A stretch of 64,000 nt of DNA from Bradyrhizobium sp. BRP22 (GCF_020194175.1 NZ_JADYVX010000033.1:29102-93101); one strand, 5' to 3'; positions 50,904 to 60,709 are shown, numbered from the stretch's first letter. Numbers and translations: made by a program. The notes: generated by a model from the letters alone, not told the origin.

Positions 50904-51435
50904 GAGATACGCCCTCGTGCTCGAGCAGCCAGCGCTTGCGTTCGAGCCCGCCGCCATATTTGACCAGCGCGCCATCGGCGCCGATCAGGCGGTGGCAGGG
51001 CAGCACGACGCTGATCGGGTTCGAGCCATTGGCGTGGCCGACCGCGCGCTGGGCGTTGGGCGCGCCGAGCTTTGCCGCCATCGCGCCATAGCTCATCGTC
51101 GTGCCCACGGGGATTCCAGCCAGCGCATTCCAGACCTTCTGCTGGAACGGCGTGCCGGCGACACGCCATTGGATGCTGCCGAGGCGATCGAGATCGCCGT
51201 TGAAATAGCCTGATAACGCCGCGCGGATGTCTTTCGGCGCACGCGCCTGTTTCAGAACCACCGCGCCATAATGCAGGCGCAACAGCTCCTTCATGCGCGC
51301 CTCGTAGTCCTCCCAATCCAGCGCGCGCAGCAGGCCGCCATGATCGGTGACCAGCAAGGCCACGCCGATCGGCGTTTCCAGCCGATCGATGCCGAACGTT
51401 ACGGCCGGCTTCGTTACTTTGTCGCGCACAGGCAT
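50899..51435 (-). CDS. ogt: Methylated-DNA--protein-cysteine S-methyltransferase
   Basis: Suicidal repair of O6-alkylguanine, 178 aa. Active site VVLPCHRLIG with acceptor Cys, helix-turn-helix region GTTMSYGAMAAKLGAPNAQR. The N-terminal domain lacks Ada-type zinc Cys. The stop codon lies in repeat copy A. Confidence 0.95.
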   Translation of the reverse strand: MPVRDKVTKPAVTFGIDRLETPIGVALLVTDHGGLLRALDWEDYEARMKELLRLHYGAVVLKQARAPKDIRAALSGYFNGDLDRLGSIQWRVAGTPFQQKVWNALAGIPVGTTMSYGAMAAKLGAPNAQRAVGHANGSNPISVVLPCHRLIGADGALVKYGGGLERKRWLLEHEGVSL

Positions 51436-51519
51436 CCTCGTTCCTGATATCGATGAACGGTCGCATCTTCGATCCGCGGCGTGCTAGCGTCCACCCGGTT
51501 TCCGGGGATGGGGGACGAG

Positions 51520-51882
51520 ATGTTCTGGATCGCAAACCTGCTGGTCGCGGTGGTTGCCGCGCTGCACATCTATTTCCTGATCCTGGAGATGTTTCTCTGG
51601 ACCAGGCCGCTGGGCCTGAAGACGTTTCGTAACTCGATCGAGAAGGCCACCGAGTCGGCCGTGCTGGCCGCCAACCAGGGCCTCTATAACGGCTTCCTGG
51701 CCGCTGGCCTGATCTGGGGCCTGCTTCACGCCAACCCGGGCTTCGCATTTCAGATCAAGACTTTCTTCCTGCTCTGCGTGATTGTCGCTGGCATCTACGG
51801 CGCTGCCACCGTCAGCCGTCGGATCCTTTACGTTCAGGCGGCGCCGGCTGCGCTCGCGCTGACCGTGGTCTGGCTTGCGTAA
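51520..51882 (+). CDS. DUF1304 membrane protein
   Basis: 120 aa, four hydrophobic helices (MFWIANLLVAVVAALHIYFL ... TVSRRILYVQAAPAALALTV). Matches DUF1304 in length and in the LHIYFLILEMFLW and NQGLYNGFLA motifs. The ATG at 51520 follows GGGGG at short spacing. Inner-membrane protein of unknown function. Confidence 0.88.
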   Translation: MFWIANLLVAVVAALHIYFLILEMFLWTRPLGLKTFRNSIEKATESAVLAANQGLYNGFLAAGLIWGLLHANPGFAFQIKTFFLLCVIVAGIYGAATVSRRILYVQAAPAALALTVVWLA

Positions 51883-52051
51883 CAAGCACCCTACTTTGGT
51901 CGACTGAAATCGCTCGGATTTTCGGCGCGACTCCACCTTGCATTGCAACAACGGTTCCTCCACTATCGCGGCCCAGCGATGGCATCCGACGGGCCTCGAA
52001 ATCCGGCGGAGAAGATCATCGGCACAATCACAACACACGAGGAAGCTGCGA

Positions 52052-53278
52052 ATGAGGAACGGGTTTTTGCATCTGGTCACAGGGACGGCGCTGCTACTGG
52101 CGGTGTCGGTTTCAACGGCCAATGCCCAGAAGAAATACGACCCCGGCGCAAGCGACACCGAGATCAAGGTCGGCCAGACCGTGCCGTTCTCCGGACCCGC
52201 GTCCGCCTATGCCTCGATCGGCAAGACCCAGGCCGCCTATATCAAGATGATCAACGACCAGGGCGGCGTGAACGGGCGCAAGATCAATTTGATCCAGTAT
52301 GACGACGCCTATTCGCCGCCGAAAGCGGTCGAGCAGGTGCGCAAGCTGGTCGAAAGCGACGAGGTGCTTCTGACCTTCCAGATCATCGGCACGCCGTCCA
52401 ATGCCGCGGTCCAGAAATATCTCAACTCCAAGAAGGTGCCACAGCTGTTCGCCGCGACCGGCGCCTCGAAGTTCACGGATCCCAAGAACTTCCCGTGGAC
52501 GATGGGCTTCAACCCGAACTATTTCGTCGAGGGTCGCATCTACGGCCAATACATTCTGAAGAACCATCCGACCGCCAAGATCGGCATCCTCTATCAGAAC
52601 GACGACCTCGGCAAAGACTACCTGAACGGCATCAAGGCCGGCCTCGGCGACAAGGCGGCCAGCATGGTGGTGGCCGAAGCTTCCTATGAGGTCTCCGATC
52701 CGACCGTGGATTCGCAGATCCTCAAGATCAAGGACGCCGGCACCGACCTGTTCTTCAGCGCCTCGACGCCGAAGCAGGCGGCGCAGGCGATCAAGAAGAT
52801 CGCCGAGCTCGGCTGGAAGCCGGTGCAGATCGTCGACATCAACGCGACCTCCGTCGGCGCGGTGATGAAGCCCGCCGGCCTCGAGGCCGCCAAGGGCGTG
52901 ATCAGCGTCAACTACGGCAAGGATCCGCTCGATCCGACCTGGAAGGACGACGCCGGCATGAAGAAGTATTTCGAGTTCATGGCGAAGTACTATCCGGAAG
53001 GCGACAAGGACTCAAACTTCAACACCTACGGCTACTCGACCGCGCAGCTCCTGATCCATGTGCTGAAGCAGTGCGGCGACGACCTGACGCGCGAGAACGT
53101 GATGAAGCAGGCCTCCAGCCTCAAGAACGTCCAGCTCGACCTGTCGCTGCCCGGCATCGTCGGCAATACCTCGCCGACCGATTACCGCGTCAACAAGCAG
53201 CTCCAGATGATGCGCTTCAACGGCGAGCGCTGGGAGCTGTTCGGCCCGATCCTCGAGGACGCCGGCCCGGCCGGTTAG
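52052..53278 (+). CDS. ABC transporter substrate-binding protein, branched-chain amino acid (LivK) type, copy 2
   Basis: 408 aa; signal peptide MRNGFLHLVTGTALLLAVSV cleaved after ANAQ. Same fold and strong similarity to 26027-27238 (IKVGQTVPFSGPASAYASIG; GVNGRKINLIQYDDAYSPPK). No transporter membrane or ATPase genes nearby. GAGGA precedes the ATG; the longer frame to 51938 is rejected. Confidence 0.94.
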   Translation: MRNGFLHLVTGTALLLAVSVSTANAQKKYDPGASDTEIKVGQTVPFSGPASAYASIGKTQAAYIKMINDQGGVNGRKINLIQYDDAYSPPKAVEQVRKLVESDEVLLTFQIIGTPSNAAVQKYLNSKKVPQLFAATGASKFTDPKNFPWTMGFNPNYFVEGRIYGQYILKNHPTAKIGILYQNDDLGKDYLNGIKAGLGDKAASMVVAEASYEVSDPTVDSQILKIKDAGTDLFFSASTPKQAAQAIKKIAELGWKPVQIVDINATSVGAVMKPAGLEAAKGVISVNYGKDPLDPTWKDDAGMKKYFEFMAKYYPEGDKDSNFNTYGYSTAQLLIHVLKQCGDDLTRENVMKQASSLKNVQLDLSLPGIVGNTSPTDYRVNKQLQMMRFNGERWELFGPILEDAGPAG

Positions 53279-53345
53279 TCACGAAGTTCGCAAGACACGC
53301 GATCGGCGGCCTCCGGGTCGCCGATTTGTTTTGATCTACTCTATC

Positions 53346-53448
53346 CCCTCACCCTGAGGAGGCCGCGGAGCGGCCGTCTCGAAGGGCGAGGCCACCGGCG
53401 GGGGCCTCATGGTTCGAGACGCGCTACGCGCTCCTCACCATGAGGGTC
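53346..53448. repeat. Dispersed repeat, CCTCA-CC-TGAGG family
   Basis: Begins CCTCACCCTGAGGA and ends TCCTCACCATGAGGGTC, with GCGGAGCGGCCGTCTCGAAGG inside. A related element is at 63151-63292. Confidence 0.75.
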
Positions 53449-53554
53449 TAGAGCATTTTCGGTTCTGATTGATTCAGAACCGAAGCTCTAGATTCTTGTT
53501 TTGACGCGTTTTCTTCACGCGAACCGGTGTCCACTTCGCTCGAAAACGCTCTAG
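53449..53554. repeat. ~105-bp repeat with CTCTAG ends, copy B (inverted)
   Basis: Reverse complement of copy A (50796-50903) apart from a few substitutions and one missing base. With copy A it brackets ogt, the DUF1304 gene and the binding protein. Confidence 0.88.
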
Positions 53555-53593
53555 CTGAGCGCGGAGGGTGGGCAAAGCCTACGGCTTCGTGGC

Positions 53594-54019
53594 TTACTTC
53601 GGAATCTCGCCGAACGTCTTGCCGACCGGCAGCACGGCGTGGCGGATCAGCCGCGAATCCTCCACCGCAGCCTGGCGGTGCTTCACCGCTTCGCGATAGA
53701 CGGGATCGCGGATCATCTCGACGAAGGCGGCGACGCTTGGGTATTCGGCGATGAAGCAGTGGTCCCAGCGTTCCTCCTGCGGTCCAATCAGCATCAATTC
53801 GAAACGGCCCTGCCAGACGATGCGGCCGCCGAGTCGTTCGAACACCGGCCCACTTTCACGGCCATAGGCCGCATAGGCTTCCGCGCCCGTGGCCTTGCGG
53901 CCGTCGGGATAGGCGGCCCATTCGCGCAGGCGAACCAGATTGAGCATGTGGATCGGTCCCGGCCGATCGTTCTCCCTGAACTGCGCGAACACGTCCTTGG
54001 TCGGATCGATATGGCCCAT
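53594..54019 (-). CDS. DUF1330 family protein
   Basis: 141 aa dimeric ferredoxin-like barrel: PIHMLNLVRLREWAAYPDGR, YAAYGRESGPVFERLGGRIV, WDHCFIAEYPSVAAFVEMIR. Typical DUF1330 pattern; function unknown. Confidence 0.9.
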   Translation of the reverse strand: MGHIDPTKDVFAQFRENDRPGPIHMLNLVRLREWAAYPDGRKATGAEAYAAYGRESGPVFERLGGRIVWQGRFELMLIGPQEERWDHCFIAEYPSVAAFVEMIRDPVYREAVKHRQAAVEDSRLIRHAVLPVGKTFGEIPK

Positions 54020-54157
54020 GCGGCTCTCCCTCGTTGCGTTTCACATTCCTTACCACGCGCTGCCTCACCTCCTAATCCCGCGTTAAGCTTTGCGTAACCG
54101 GGCCTTAAACCGGGAACGCTAGCGTGCGGCGGAGCGTCGTGTGAGCAGCGTTTGTGG

Positions 54158-56374
54158 ATGGCATGGGGACAGAAAAAGAGCGGCGGGCGCAAGGAGCCGC
54201 TATTCGGGCTTCCGGCCGCGCTCGCCGATTTGCGGCTCTCGCCGGCCGATCGCATCCCCAATCCCGAGGAAAGACCGAAGAAATCCGCCAAGCGCAGCAG
54301 CAACAGTGGCGATGAGGAACCGCCGCGCGAGCGCAAGCCTGCCCCAGCTGGCGGGAAACGGCGGAAATCGCGCCGCGGCTCATGGATCGGCCGTCTTTTC
54401 TATTGGGGCGTCGTCCTCGGCCTGTGGGCGGCGATTGCGGTGATCGGCGTGGTGGTATGGGTCGGCGCGCATCTGCCGCCGATCCAATCGCTGGAAATCC
54501 CCAAGCGCCCGCCGACGATCCAGATCGTCGGCATGGACGGCAGCATGCTGGCACAGCGCGGCGAAATGGCCGGCGCCAATATCGCGCTGAAAGACCTGCC
54601 GCCGTATTTGCCGAAAGCCTTCATCGCCATCGAGGATCGCCGCTTCTACTCACATTACGGCATCGATCCGATCGGCATTTTTCGCGCGGCCGTGACCAAC
54701 ATCCTGCATCGGGGCGTGTCGCAGGGCGGCTCGACGCTGACGCAGCAGCTCGCGAAAAACCTGTTCCTTACGCAGGAGCGCACCCTGCAGCGCAAGCTGC
54801 AGGAGGCCGAGCTCGCGCTCTGGCTGGAGCGCAAGCATTCCAAGAACGAGATTTTGGAGCTCTATCTCAACCGGGTCTATTTCGGCTCCGGCGCCTATGG
54901 CGTCGAGGCGGCGGCGCAGCGCTATTTCGGCAAGTCCGCCAAGAACGTGACCTTGGCAGAAGCGGCGATGCTCGCCGGCCTTGTCAAATCGCCGTCACGG
55001 CTGGCGCCGAACCGCAATCCTGAAGGCGCCGAGCAGCGCGCGCAGATCGTGCTGTCAGCGATGGCGGACGCCAAGTTCATCACCGAGGCCCAGGCAAAGG
55101 CCTCGATCGGCCATCCCTCCTACAACGTCAAGCCCGCCGGCGCCGGCACCGTGAACTACGTCGCCGACTGGATCGGCGAAGTGCTCGACGATCTCGTCGG
55201 CCAGATCGACCAGAACATCGTGGTCGAGACCACGATCGATCCGAAGCTGCAGAACGTCGCCGAAGCCGCCATCATCGACGAGCTCGCCGCCAAGAGCGTG
55301 AAGTTCAACGTCACCCAGGGCGCACTGGTGGCAATGACGCCCGATGGCGCGGTGCGCGCCATGGTGGGCGGACGGAACTATGCCGAGAGCCAGTTCAACC
55401 GCGCGGTGACGGCCAAGCGCCAGCCCGGCTCGGCATTCAAGCCGTTCGTCTACCTCACCGCAGTCGAGGCCGGGCTGACGCCGGAGACGATCCGCACCGA
55501 TGCCCCGCTCGATATCAAGGGCTGGAAGCCGGAGAACTACACCCACGAATATTTCGGCTCGGTGACGCTGACGCAGGCGCTGGCGATGTCGCTCAACACG
55601 GTGGCAGTCCGGCTTGGACTCGAGGTCGGGCCGAAGAACGTGGTGCGGACCGCGCACCGGCTCGGCATCTCTTCCAAGCTCGACGCCAACCCCTCGATCG
55701 CGCTCGGCACGTCCGAGGTTTCTGTGATCGAACTGGTCGGCGCCTACGCACCCTTTGCCAATGGCGGCACGGCCGTCTCGCCGCATGTGGTGACGAAGAT
55801 CCGCACCAATAAGGGCAAGCTGCTCTATGTCCGGCCCGCCGACCAGCCCGCCCGAGTGATCGAGCCGCGCTACGTCGCGATGATGAACGCGATGATGATG
55901 GAGACGCTGATCTCCGGCACCGCGCGCAAGGCGGAAATCCCCGGCTGGACCGCTGCGGGCAAGACCGGCACCAGTCAGGATTTCCGCGACGCCTGGTTCA
56001 TCGGTTACACCGCCAATCTCGTCACCGGCGTCTGGCTCGGCAATGACGACAATTCGCCGACCAAGAAGGCGACCGGCGGCGGCCTGCCGGTGGAAGTATG
56101 GACCCGCTTCATGCGCTCGGCGCATCAGGGCGTGCCGGTCGCAAGTCTGCCGAATTCGCAAGTCGGCTGGGCGCTGTCGAATCTGATGCAGGCCTCGTCC
56201 CAGGTCAGCCCGCCATCGCCGCAGTCCCTCGCGCCGCCCGCACCCGTTCCTTCCGCCGGTCAATATCGCCCGCCGCCGACGCGCACCTCGGCGCCGCCCA
56301 ATCCGAATGCGCGTCCGGAAGCAGCGGCGGGATTGGATGGCTGGCTGGTCGACCGTCTGTTCGGGGGCCGCTGA
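54158..56374 (+). CDS. Class A penicillin-binding protein (PBP1A family)
   Basis: Bifunctional peptidoglycan synthase, 738 aa. A basic, Pro-rich cytoplasmic N-terminus (about 75 aa) precedes one TM helix (LGLWAAIAVIGVVVWVGAHL). Glycosyltransferase GT51: catalytic Glu in EDRRFYSHYG, GGSTLTQQLAKNLFL. Transpeptidase: SxxK in PGSAFKPF, SLN in MSLNTVA, KTGT in AAGKTGTSQDF. The tail is Pro/Ser-rich, ending DGWLVDRLFGGR. The ATG at 54158 is preferred to a TTG two codons earlier. Confidence 0.96.
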   Translation: MAWGQKKSGGRKEPLFGLPAALADLRLSPADRIPNPEERPKKSAKRSSNSGDEEPPRERKPAPAGGKRRKSRRGSWIGRLFYWGVVLGLWAAIAVIGVVVWVGAHLPPIQSLEIPKRPPTIQIVGMDGSMLAQRGEMAGANIALKDLPPYLPKAFIAIEDRRFYSHYGIDPIGIFRAAVTNILHRGVSQGGSTLTQQLAKNLFLTQERTLQRKLQEAELALWLERKHSKNEILELYLNRVYFGSGAYGVEAAAQRYFGKSAKNVTLAEAAMLAGLVKSPSRLAPNRNPEGAEQRAQIVLSAMADAKFITEAQAKASIGHPSYNVKPAGAGTVNYVADWIGEVLDDLVGQIDQNIVVETTIDPKLQNVAEAAIIDELAAKSVKFNVTQGALVAMTPDGAVRAMVGGRNYAESQFNRAVTAKRQPGSAFKPFVYLTAVEAGLTPETIRTDAPLDIKGWKPENYTHEYFGSVTLTQALAMSLNTVAVRLGLEVGPKNVVRTAHRLGISSKLDANPSIALGTSEVSVIELVGAYAPFANGGTAVSPHVVTKIRTNKGKLLYVRPADQPARVIEPRYVAMMNAMMMETLISGTARKAEIPGWTAAGKTGTSQDFRDAWFIGYTANLVTGVWLGNDDNSPTKKATGGGLPVEVWTRFMRSAHQGVPVASLPNSQVGWALSNLMQASSQVSPPSPQSLAPPAPVPSAGQYRPPPTRTSAPPNPNARPEAAAGLDGWLVDRLFGGR

Positions 56375-56377
56375 GCG

Positions 56378-56467
56378 TAGCCCGGGTGAAGCGAAGCGTA
56401 ACCCGGGACAGGTCGATCCGCGTTTACGACCGGTCTCGGATTGCGCTTCCGCTCCATCCGGGCTACA
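56378..56467. repeat. Dispersed palindromic repeat, GTAGCCCGGGTGAAGCG family
   Basis: GTAGCCCGGGTGAAGCGAAG ... CGCTTCCGCTCCATCCGGGCTAC: ends complementary over ~10 bp, with an inner TAACCCGGGA. Sister of 60828-60918 and 8982-9062. Confidence 0.85.
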
Positions 56468-56489
56468 GAGCCGCGCAACCGCCATCACC

Positions 56490-56600
56490 GGCCGTCATGC
56501 CCCGCGCAGGCGGGGCATCCAGTACGCGGCGGCCTCGCAGAATAAGCACCAACGTCGGTGGGATACTGGATCGTCCGCCTTCGCGGACGATGACAGCGAG
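56490..56600. repeat. Dispersed repeat, GTCATGCCCCGCGCAGGCGGGGCATCCAGTA type
   Basis: Hairpin ATGCCCCGC/GCGGGGCAT at the left and GTCCGCCTTCGCGGAC at the right, with CCAGTA/TACTGGA in between; reads as an inward palindromic element between convergent genes. Confidence 0.7.
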
Positions 56601-56606
56601 TAAACC

Positions 56607-57362
56607 TCAATCCTCGATACCGTAACGGTGCAGGTCGTTGCCGTAGGTATCGAGCCAGGTCTTGGCGCGATCGACCGACGAGCAGATCCGGCCGACGGTC
56701 TTCCAGAACCGCAGCGAATGGTTCATCTCGACCAGGTGCGAGACCTCGTGCGCGGCGAGATAGTCGAGCACGTAAGGCGGCGCGAGGATCAGGCGCCAGG
56801 AGAACGACAGCGATCCGTGCGAGGTGCAGGAGCCCCAGCGGCTCGATTGGTCGCGGATCGAGACGCGGCGCACGCGCACGCCGAGTTCCGCCGCATAGGC
56901 CAGCGAAGCCTTGTGCAAATCCTTGCGCGCTTCGCGCTTGAGGAAGTCGTGCACGCGGCGATCCATGTGCTCCGGCTCGCCAGCCACGCACAAAATCCGT
57001 TCGCCACTGTCGCGGATCTCGGTCCACACGGTGCCGCGCTCGCCGGCGCGATGCACGAGCCGATGCGGCACGCCGCGCAGCGGCACCACCGTGCCGGGCT
57101 GAAACGGCGCCGCCTTCGGCAGGCGGCCGAGACGCGCGGCGATCCACCCGCCATGGAGCTGCGCGAAGTCGCGCGCATCGGCGATCGTGCCGCGTGGCGG
57201 CATCGTGAGGATCGCTTCGCGGTCGGTCGGATGAATGCGGAGCGTGTAACGACGCGCGCGCCTATGCCGCCGCAGCCTGATCGCGAAATATTGGGAGCCG
57301 TGTTTGATGAGAAGAGTCGAGGGTTCGGCAGGCCGCCGATAAAGGAGCGCGCGAGTAGCCAT
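56607..57362 (-). CDS. YgjP/DUF45-type metallopeptidase
   Basis: 251 aa. Zinc motif AAHEVSHLVEMNHS with His, Glu, His, and the preceding RWGSCTSHGSLSFSWRLI, both diagnostic of the SprT/YgjP group. The ATG at 57362 (MATRALLYRRPAEP) is chosen though no strong ribosome site is visible. Role unknown. The 57447-57644 gap holds nothing identifiable. Confidence 0.88.
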   Translation of the reverse strand: MATRALLYRRPAEPSTLLIKHGSQYFAIRLRRHRRARRYTLRIHPTDREAILTMPPRGTIADARDFAQLHGGWIAARLGRLPKAAPFQPGTVVPLRGVPHRLVHRAGERGTVWTEIRDSGERILCVAGEPEHMDRRVHDFLKREARKDLHKASLAYAAELGVRVRRVSIRDQSSRWGSCTSHGSLSFSWRLILAPPYVLDYLAAHEVSHLVEMNHSLRFWKTVGRICSSVDRAKTWLDTYGNDLHRYGIED

Positions 57363-57644
57363 TTCTGAGAGTCCGGGGAGGAGAAGTTCGCCCGGATTCT
57401 GCCATATCCGCCGCCAGGGAAATCGCTCGGCGCAAAAACAAATCATTTGCCCAATATACAGAGGCTGCCTCTGATTTGACCCCTATATACTGCGGTCGGA
57501 ACCCGAAAAATTCGGGCCGGGCCGGACCGAAATCGCCCTCCAAGCAGCGACTCTCAACTCATTCCTTGAGTGATCGCCGAATCCGGATTCTTTTAATCAA
57601 TTCAGCGGCTTACGAACCCGCTCAAATCGGGCTTGGGCGCGCCG

Positions 57645-58973
57645 CTATTCAGCGGCTGCGACCAGGGAAAGCCGTGTGCTGGCCGCTGAGACCATGAAAT
57701 CGGAGATGCGCGGCACGATTTCGGCGCGGAAACGCGAGCCGTTGAACACACCGTAGTGTCCAACGCCCTTCTGCACGTAGTGAACGCGGCGATGATCAGG
57801 GATCGACGTGCACAAGCCATGCGTCGCTTCGGTCTGGCCAAGGCCGGAGATGTCGTCCTTCTCGCCTTCCACCGTCATCAACGCCACGCGCCGGATCTTG
57901 GCGGGATCGACCGGATTGCCACGATGGGTCATTTCGCCCTTGGGCAGCGCATGCTTCACGAAGACGAGGTCGACGGTCTGCAGATAATATTCGGCGGTCA
58001 GATCCATCACCGCGAGATATTCGTCGTAGAATTCGCGGTGCTTGTCGACGAGATCGCCGTCGCCCTTCACCAGATTGGCGAACAGCGCCTTGTGCGCGTC
58101 CATGTGGCGGTCGAGATTCATGCTGATGAAGCCGTTGAGCTGCAGGAATCCCGGATAGACATCGCGCATCATGCCAGGATGCGGGAACGGCACCTTGGAG
58201 ATGACATTGTGGCGGAACCACTCGATGCCGCGCTCTTTGGCAAGCTGGTTGACCGCGGTCGGATTGCGACGGGTGTCGATCGGGCCGCCCATCAGCGTCA
58301 TCGACAGCGGCACGAAGGGATCGCGCCGCGCTTCCATCACGGAGACCGCGACCACGACCGGCACCGAGGGCTGGCAGACCGCGATGACATGCATGTTGCC
58401 GCCCAGCACATGCAGCATCTCGATGAGGTAATCGACATAGTCCTCGAGATCGAAGCGTCCCTCGGACAGCGGCACCATGCGCGCATCGGCCCAATCGGTG
58501 ATGTAGACTTCGTGGGTCGGCAGGAAGGCTTCGACCGTGCCACGCAGCAGTGTCGCGTAATGGCCCGACATCGGCGCCACGATCAGGACACGCGGCTGCG
58601 GCGCGCGTAAGGGGCGGGTGAGCTTGCGATCGAAATAGAGCAGTCGGCAAAACGGCTTTTCCCAGATCGAGCGGACCTCGACCAGCGTGCGCACGCCGTT
58701 GACCTCGGTCTCGTCGAGGCCCCATTCCGGCTTGCCGTAGCGGCGGGTGGTGCGCTCGAACAATTCGCAGGCGGCGGCGAGGGATTTGCCGACTTCGGTA
58801 TGCGTCCACGGATTGAGCGGATTCTGAAACAGGATCTTGGTGGCGTCGGTGACCGCGCGTGCCGGATTGAGCGAGGCATGCGCCATCTCGTACATCCAGT
58901 ACAGTGGCGTCGTGAGCGCCGGACTGCCTTCGGCCGCCAGCGGCGGGGCGCCGCCAAATTCACCAATCGGCAT
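57645..58973 (-). CDS. phaZ: Intracellular polyhydroxyalkanoate depolymerase
   Basis: 442 aa enzyme mobilising PHB granules. Lipase-box-like VCQPSVPVVVAVS with Cys nucleophile, as in intracellular PhaZ. N-terminus LYWMYEMAHASLNPARAVTD and C-terminal GVGHYGVFNGSRFR with the catalytic His. ATG at 58973 (MPIGEFGG); a TTG three codons earlier lies too close to the ribosome site. Confidence 0.95.
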   Translation of the reverse strand: MPIGEFGGAPPLAAEGSPALTTPLYWMYEMAHASLNPARAVTDATKILFQNPLNPWTHTEVGKSLAAACELFERTTRRYGKPEWGLDETEVNGVRTLVEVRSIWEKPFCRLLYFDRKLTRPLRAPQPRVLIVAPMSGHYATLLRGTVEAFLPTHEVYITDWADARMVPLSEGRFDLEDYVDYLIEMLHVLGGNMHVIAVCQPSVPVVVAVSVMEARRDPFVPLSMTLMGGPIDTRRNPTAVNQLAKERGIEWFRHNVISKVPFPHPGMMRDVYPGFLQLNGFISMNLDRHMDAHKALFANLVKGDGDLVDKHREFYDEYLAVMDLTAEYYLQTVDLVFVKHALPKGEMTHRGNPVDPAKIRRVALMTVEGEKDDISGLGQTEATHGLCTSIPDHRRVHYVQKGVGHYGVFNGSRFRAEIVPRISDFMVSAASTRLSLVAAAE

Positions 58974-59099
58974 TTGCTTCAAAATCCTTGTTTGCGACGC
59001 AGCATACTGTCGGATGCGTAATAATGCGTCAATGCACCGATCGGTCCATTTAAGCCTCGAAAAGCCCTAACTAAGCGAAAATCCACGAGAAAGTGATGG

Positions 59100-59918
59100 T
59101 TATTCACCGCTGCTGAGCAGCGAGCCATTACGCTTGGCGCTGCGCAAAAAGGCAAGAAAGATCGAAAATGACGCAACCAGCAGCACCGCGTTGATGACCA
59201 GGGCATCAACCATCAGCTCAGTGCGGAAGACGTGGTCGATCAAGAGCGCCCGCATGCCCTCGAACACGTAGGTTGGCGGCAGCATCCACGCGATGATCTG
59301 CAGCCAGGGCGGCAATACGCTGACGGGATAGTAGATGCAGGCAAGCGGCATCAGCGCGAACATCATCGTCCAGACGATGCTCTCGGCCCCCAACCCGTTC
59401 CGCAGCACGAGGCCGGAGGCGAAAATGCCGACAGACCAGCTCGTGAAGATCAGGTTGCAGAAGAACGCGATCAGCGGCAGGCCGATGGCGTAGAAGTTGA
59501 AGCCGAAGAAAAAGAACGCCAGCAGCGTCATCGGGACGACGCCGATCGTGAGCCGGATCACGCTCATGATCATCAGCGAGATCAGGAACTCGATCGGCTT
59601 CAGCGGGCTCATCATGAGATTGCCGAGGTTGCGCGCCCACATCTCTTCCAGGAACGAGATGGAAAAGCCGAGCTGGCCACGGAACAGGATGTCCCACAGG
59701 ATGACGGCGCCGATCAGGGTGCCGCCGGCTTGCGCGAAGAAGCCCGAGGTCTGCGAGATATAATTCTGCAGGAAGCCCCAGGTGATGATCTGCAGCGCCG
59801 GCCAGTAGACCAGCTCCAGCAATCGCGGCCAGGACGACAGCAAGAGGTACCAATAGCGCAGTACCATCGCATTGATGCGATTCAGCGAAAGTCCCCGATG
59901 GACGGCAATATCGCTCAT
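59100..59918 (-). CDS. ABC-2 type exporter permease
   Basis: 272 aa, six hydrophobic segments (LLELVYWPALQIITWGFLQN ... LMPLACIYYPVSVLPPWLQI), the ABC-2 membrane fold. Overlaps the ATPase gene by 4 bp (ATGA). Exported substrate unknown. Confidence 0.94.
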   Translation of the reverse strand: MSDIAVHRGLSLNRINAMVLRYWYLLLSSWPRLLELVYWPALQIITWGFLQNYISQTSGFFAQAGGTLIGAVILWDILFRGQLGFSISFLEEMWARNLGNLMMSPLKPIEFLISLMIMSVIRLTIGVVPMTLLAFFFFGFNFYAIGLPLIAFFCNLIFTSWSVGIFASGLVLRNGLGAESIVWTMMFALMPLACIYYPVSVLPPWLQIIAWMLPPTYVFEGMRALLIDHVFRTELMVDALVINAVLLVASFSIFLAFLRSAKRNGSLLSSGE

Positions 59919-60709
59919 GTCGCGCCCTCCCGGGTGCGGCCGCGGGCGACGTCCAGGAACACATCTTCCAGTGTATCGCGATTGTAGCGGGCCATGATCC
60001 GGTCGGGACTGTCGTCATCCTCGATCTTGCCGCGCTTCATGATGATGACGCGGTCGCACAGCCGTTCCACCTCCAGCATGTTGTGCGAGGCGAGCAGGAT
60101 CGTCGCATTGTGGCTCCTGCGGTAGTTCTCCAGGTGCTGCCGGACCCAATCGGCGGTGTCGGGATCGAGCGAGGCGGTCGGCTCGTCCAGCAGCAGGAGG
60201 TCAGGTTCGTTGATCAGCGCCTTGGCGAGCGCCACGCGCGTCTTCTGGCCGGCGGAAAGCTTGCCGTTGGCGCGGTCGATGAAGTCGCGGAGATCGAGAT
60301 CCGAGGCGAGCTGATCGATTCGATCAGCGAGATTGCTCACGGCATAGAGCCGGCCGAAGATCGTGAGGTTCTGGCGCACGGTGAGCCGCATCGGCATGTC
60401 GACATAGGGGCTCTCGAAATTCATCCGCCCGAGCACTTCGGCGCTCTGTTCGGGCATCGGAAAGCCCAGCACATGGATACGGCCGGAGGTCGGCAGCACC
60501 AGCCCCATGATCATGGCGATCGTGGTGGTCTTGCCGGCGCCATTGCCGCCGAGCAGCCCGGTGATGCTGCCGCGCGCGATGCGGAACGAGACATCGTCGA
60601 CCGCGCGGGTGGCCTTGTAGACCTTCACCAGATGCGCGACGTCGATCGCGGCCGAAGCCGCGGGATCGGAAACGGGCGCTGGCGCCGGTCTTTGCTCGAT
60701 CTGATCCAT
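59915..60709 (-). CDS. ABC exporter ATPase
   Basis: 264 aa. Walker A GGNGAGKTTT, signature KLSAGQKTRVAL (LSAGQ variant of LSGGQ), Walker B LLLLDEPTASLD, H-loop LLASHNM. Pairs with the following permease. The first ~20 residues are Ala/Pro-rich. Confidence 0.95.
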   Translation of the reverse strand: MDQIEQRPAPAPVSDPAASAAIDVAHLVKVYKATRAVDDVSFRIARGSITGLLGGNGAGKTTTIAMIMGLVLPTSGRIHVLGFPMPEQSAEVLGRMNFESPYVDMPMRLTVRQNLTIFGRLYAVSNLADRIDQLASDLDLRDFIDRANGKLSAGQKTRVALAKALINEPDLLLLDEPTASLDPDTADWVRQHLENYRRSHNATILLASHNMLEVERLCDRVIIMKRGKIEDDDSPDRIMARYNRDTLEDVFLDVARGRTREGAT

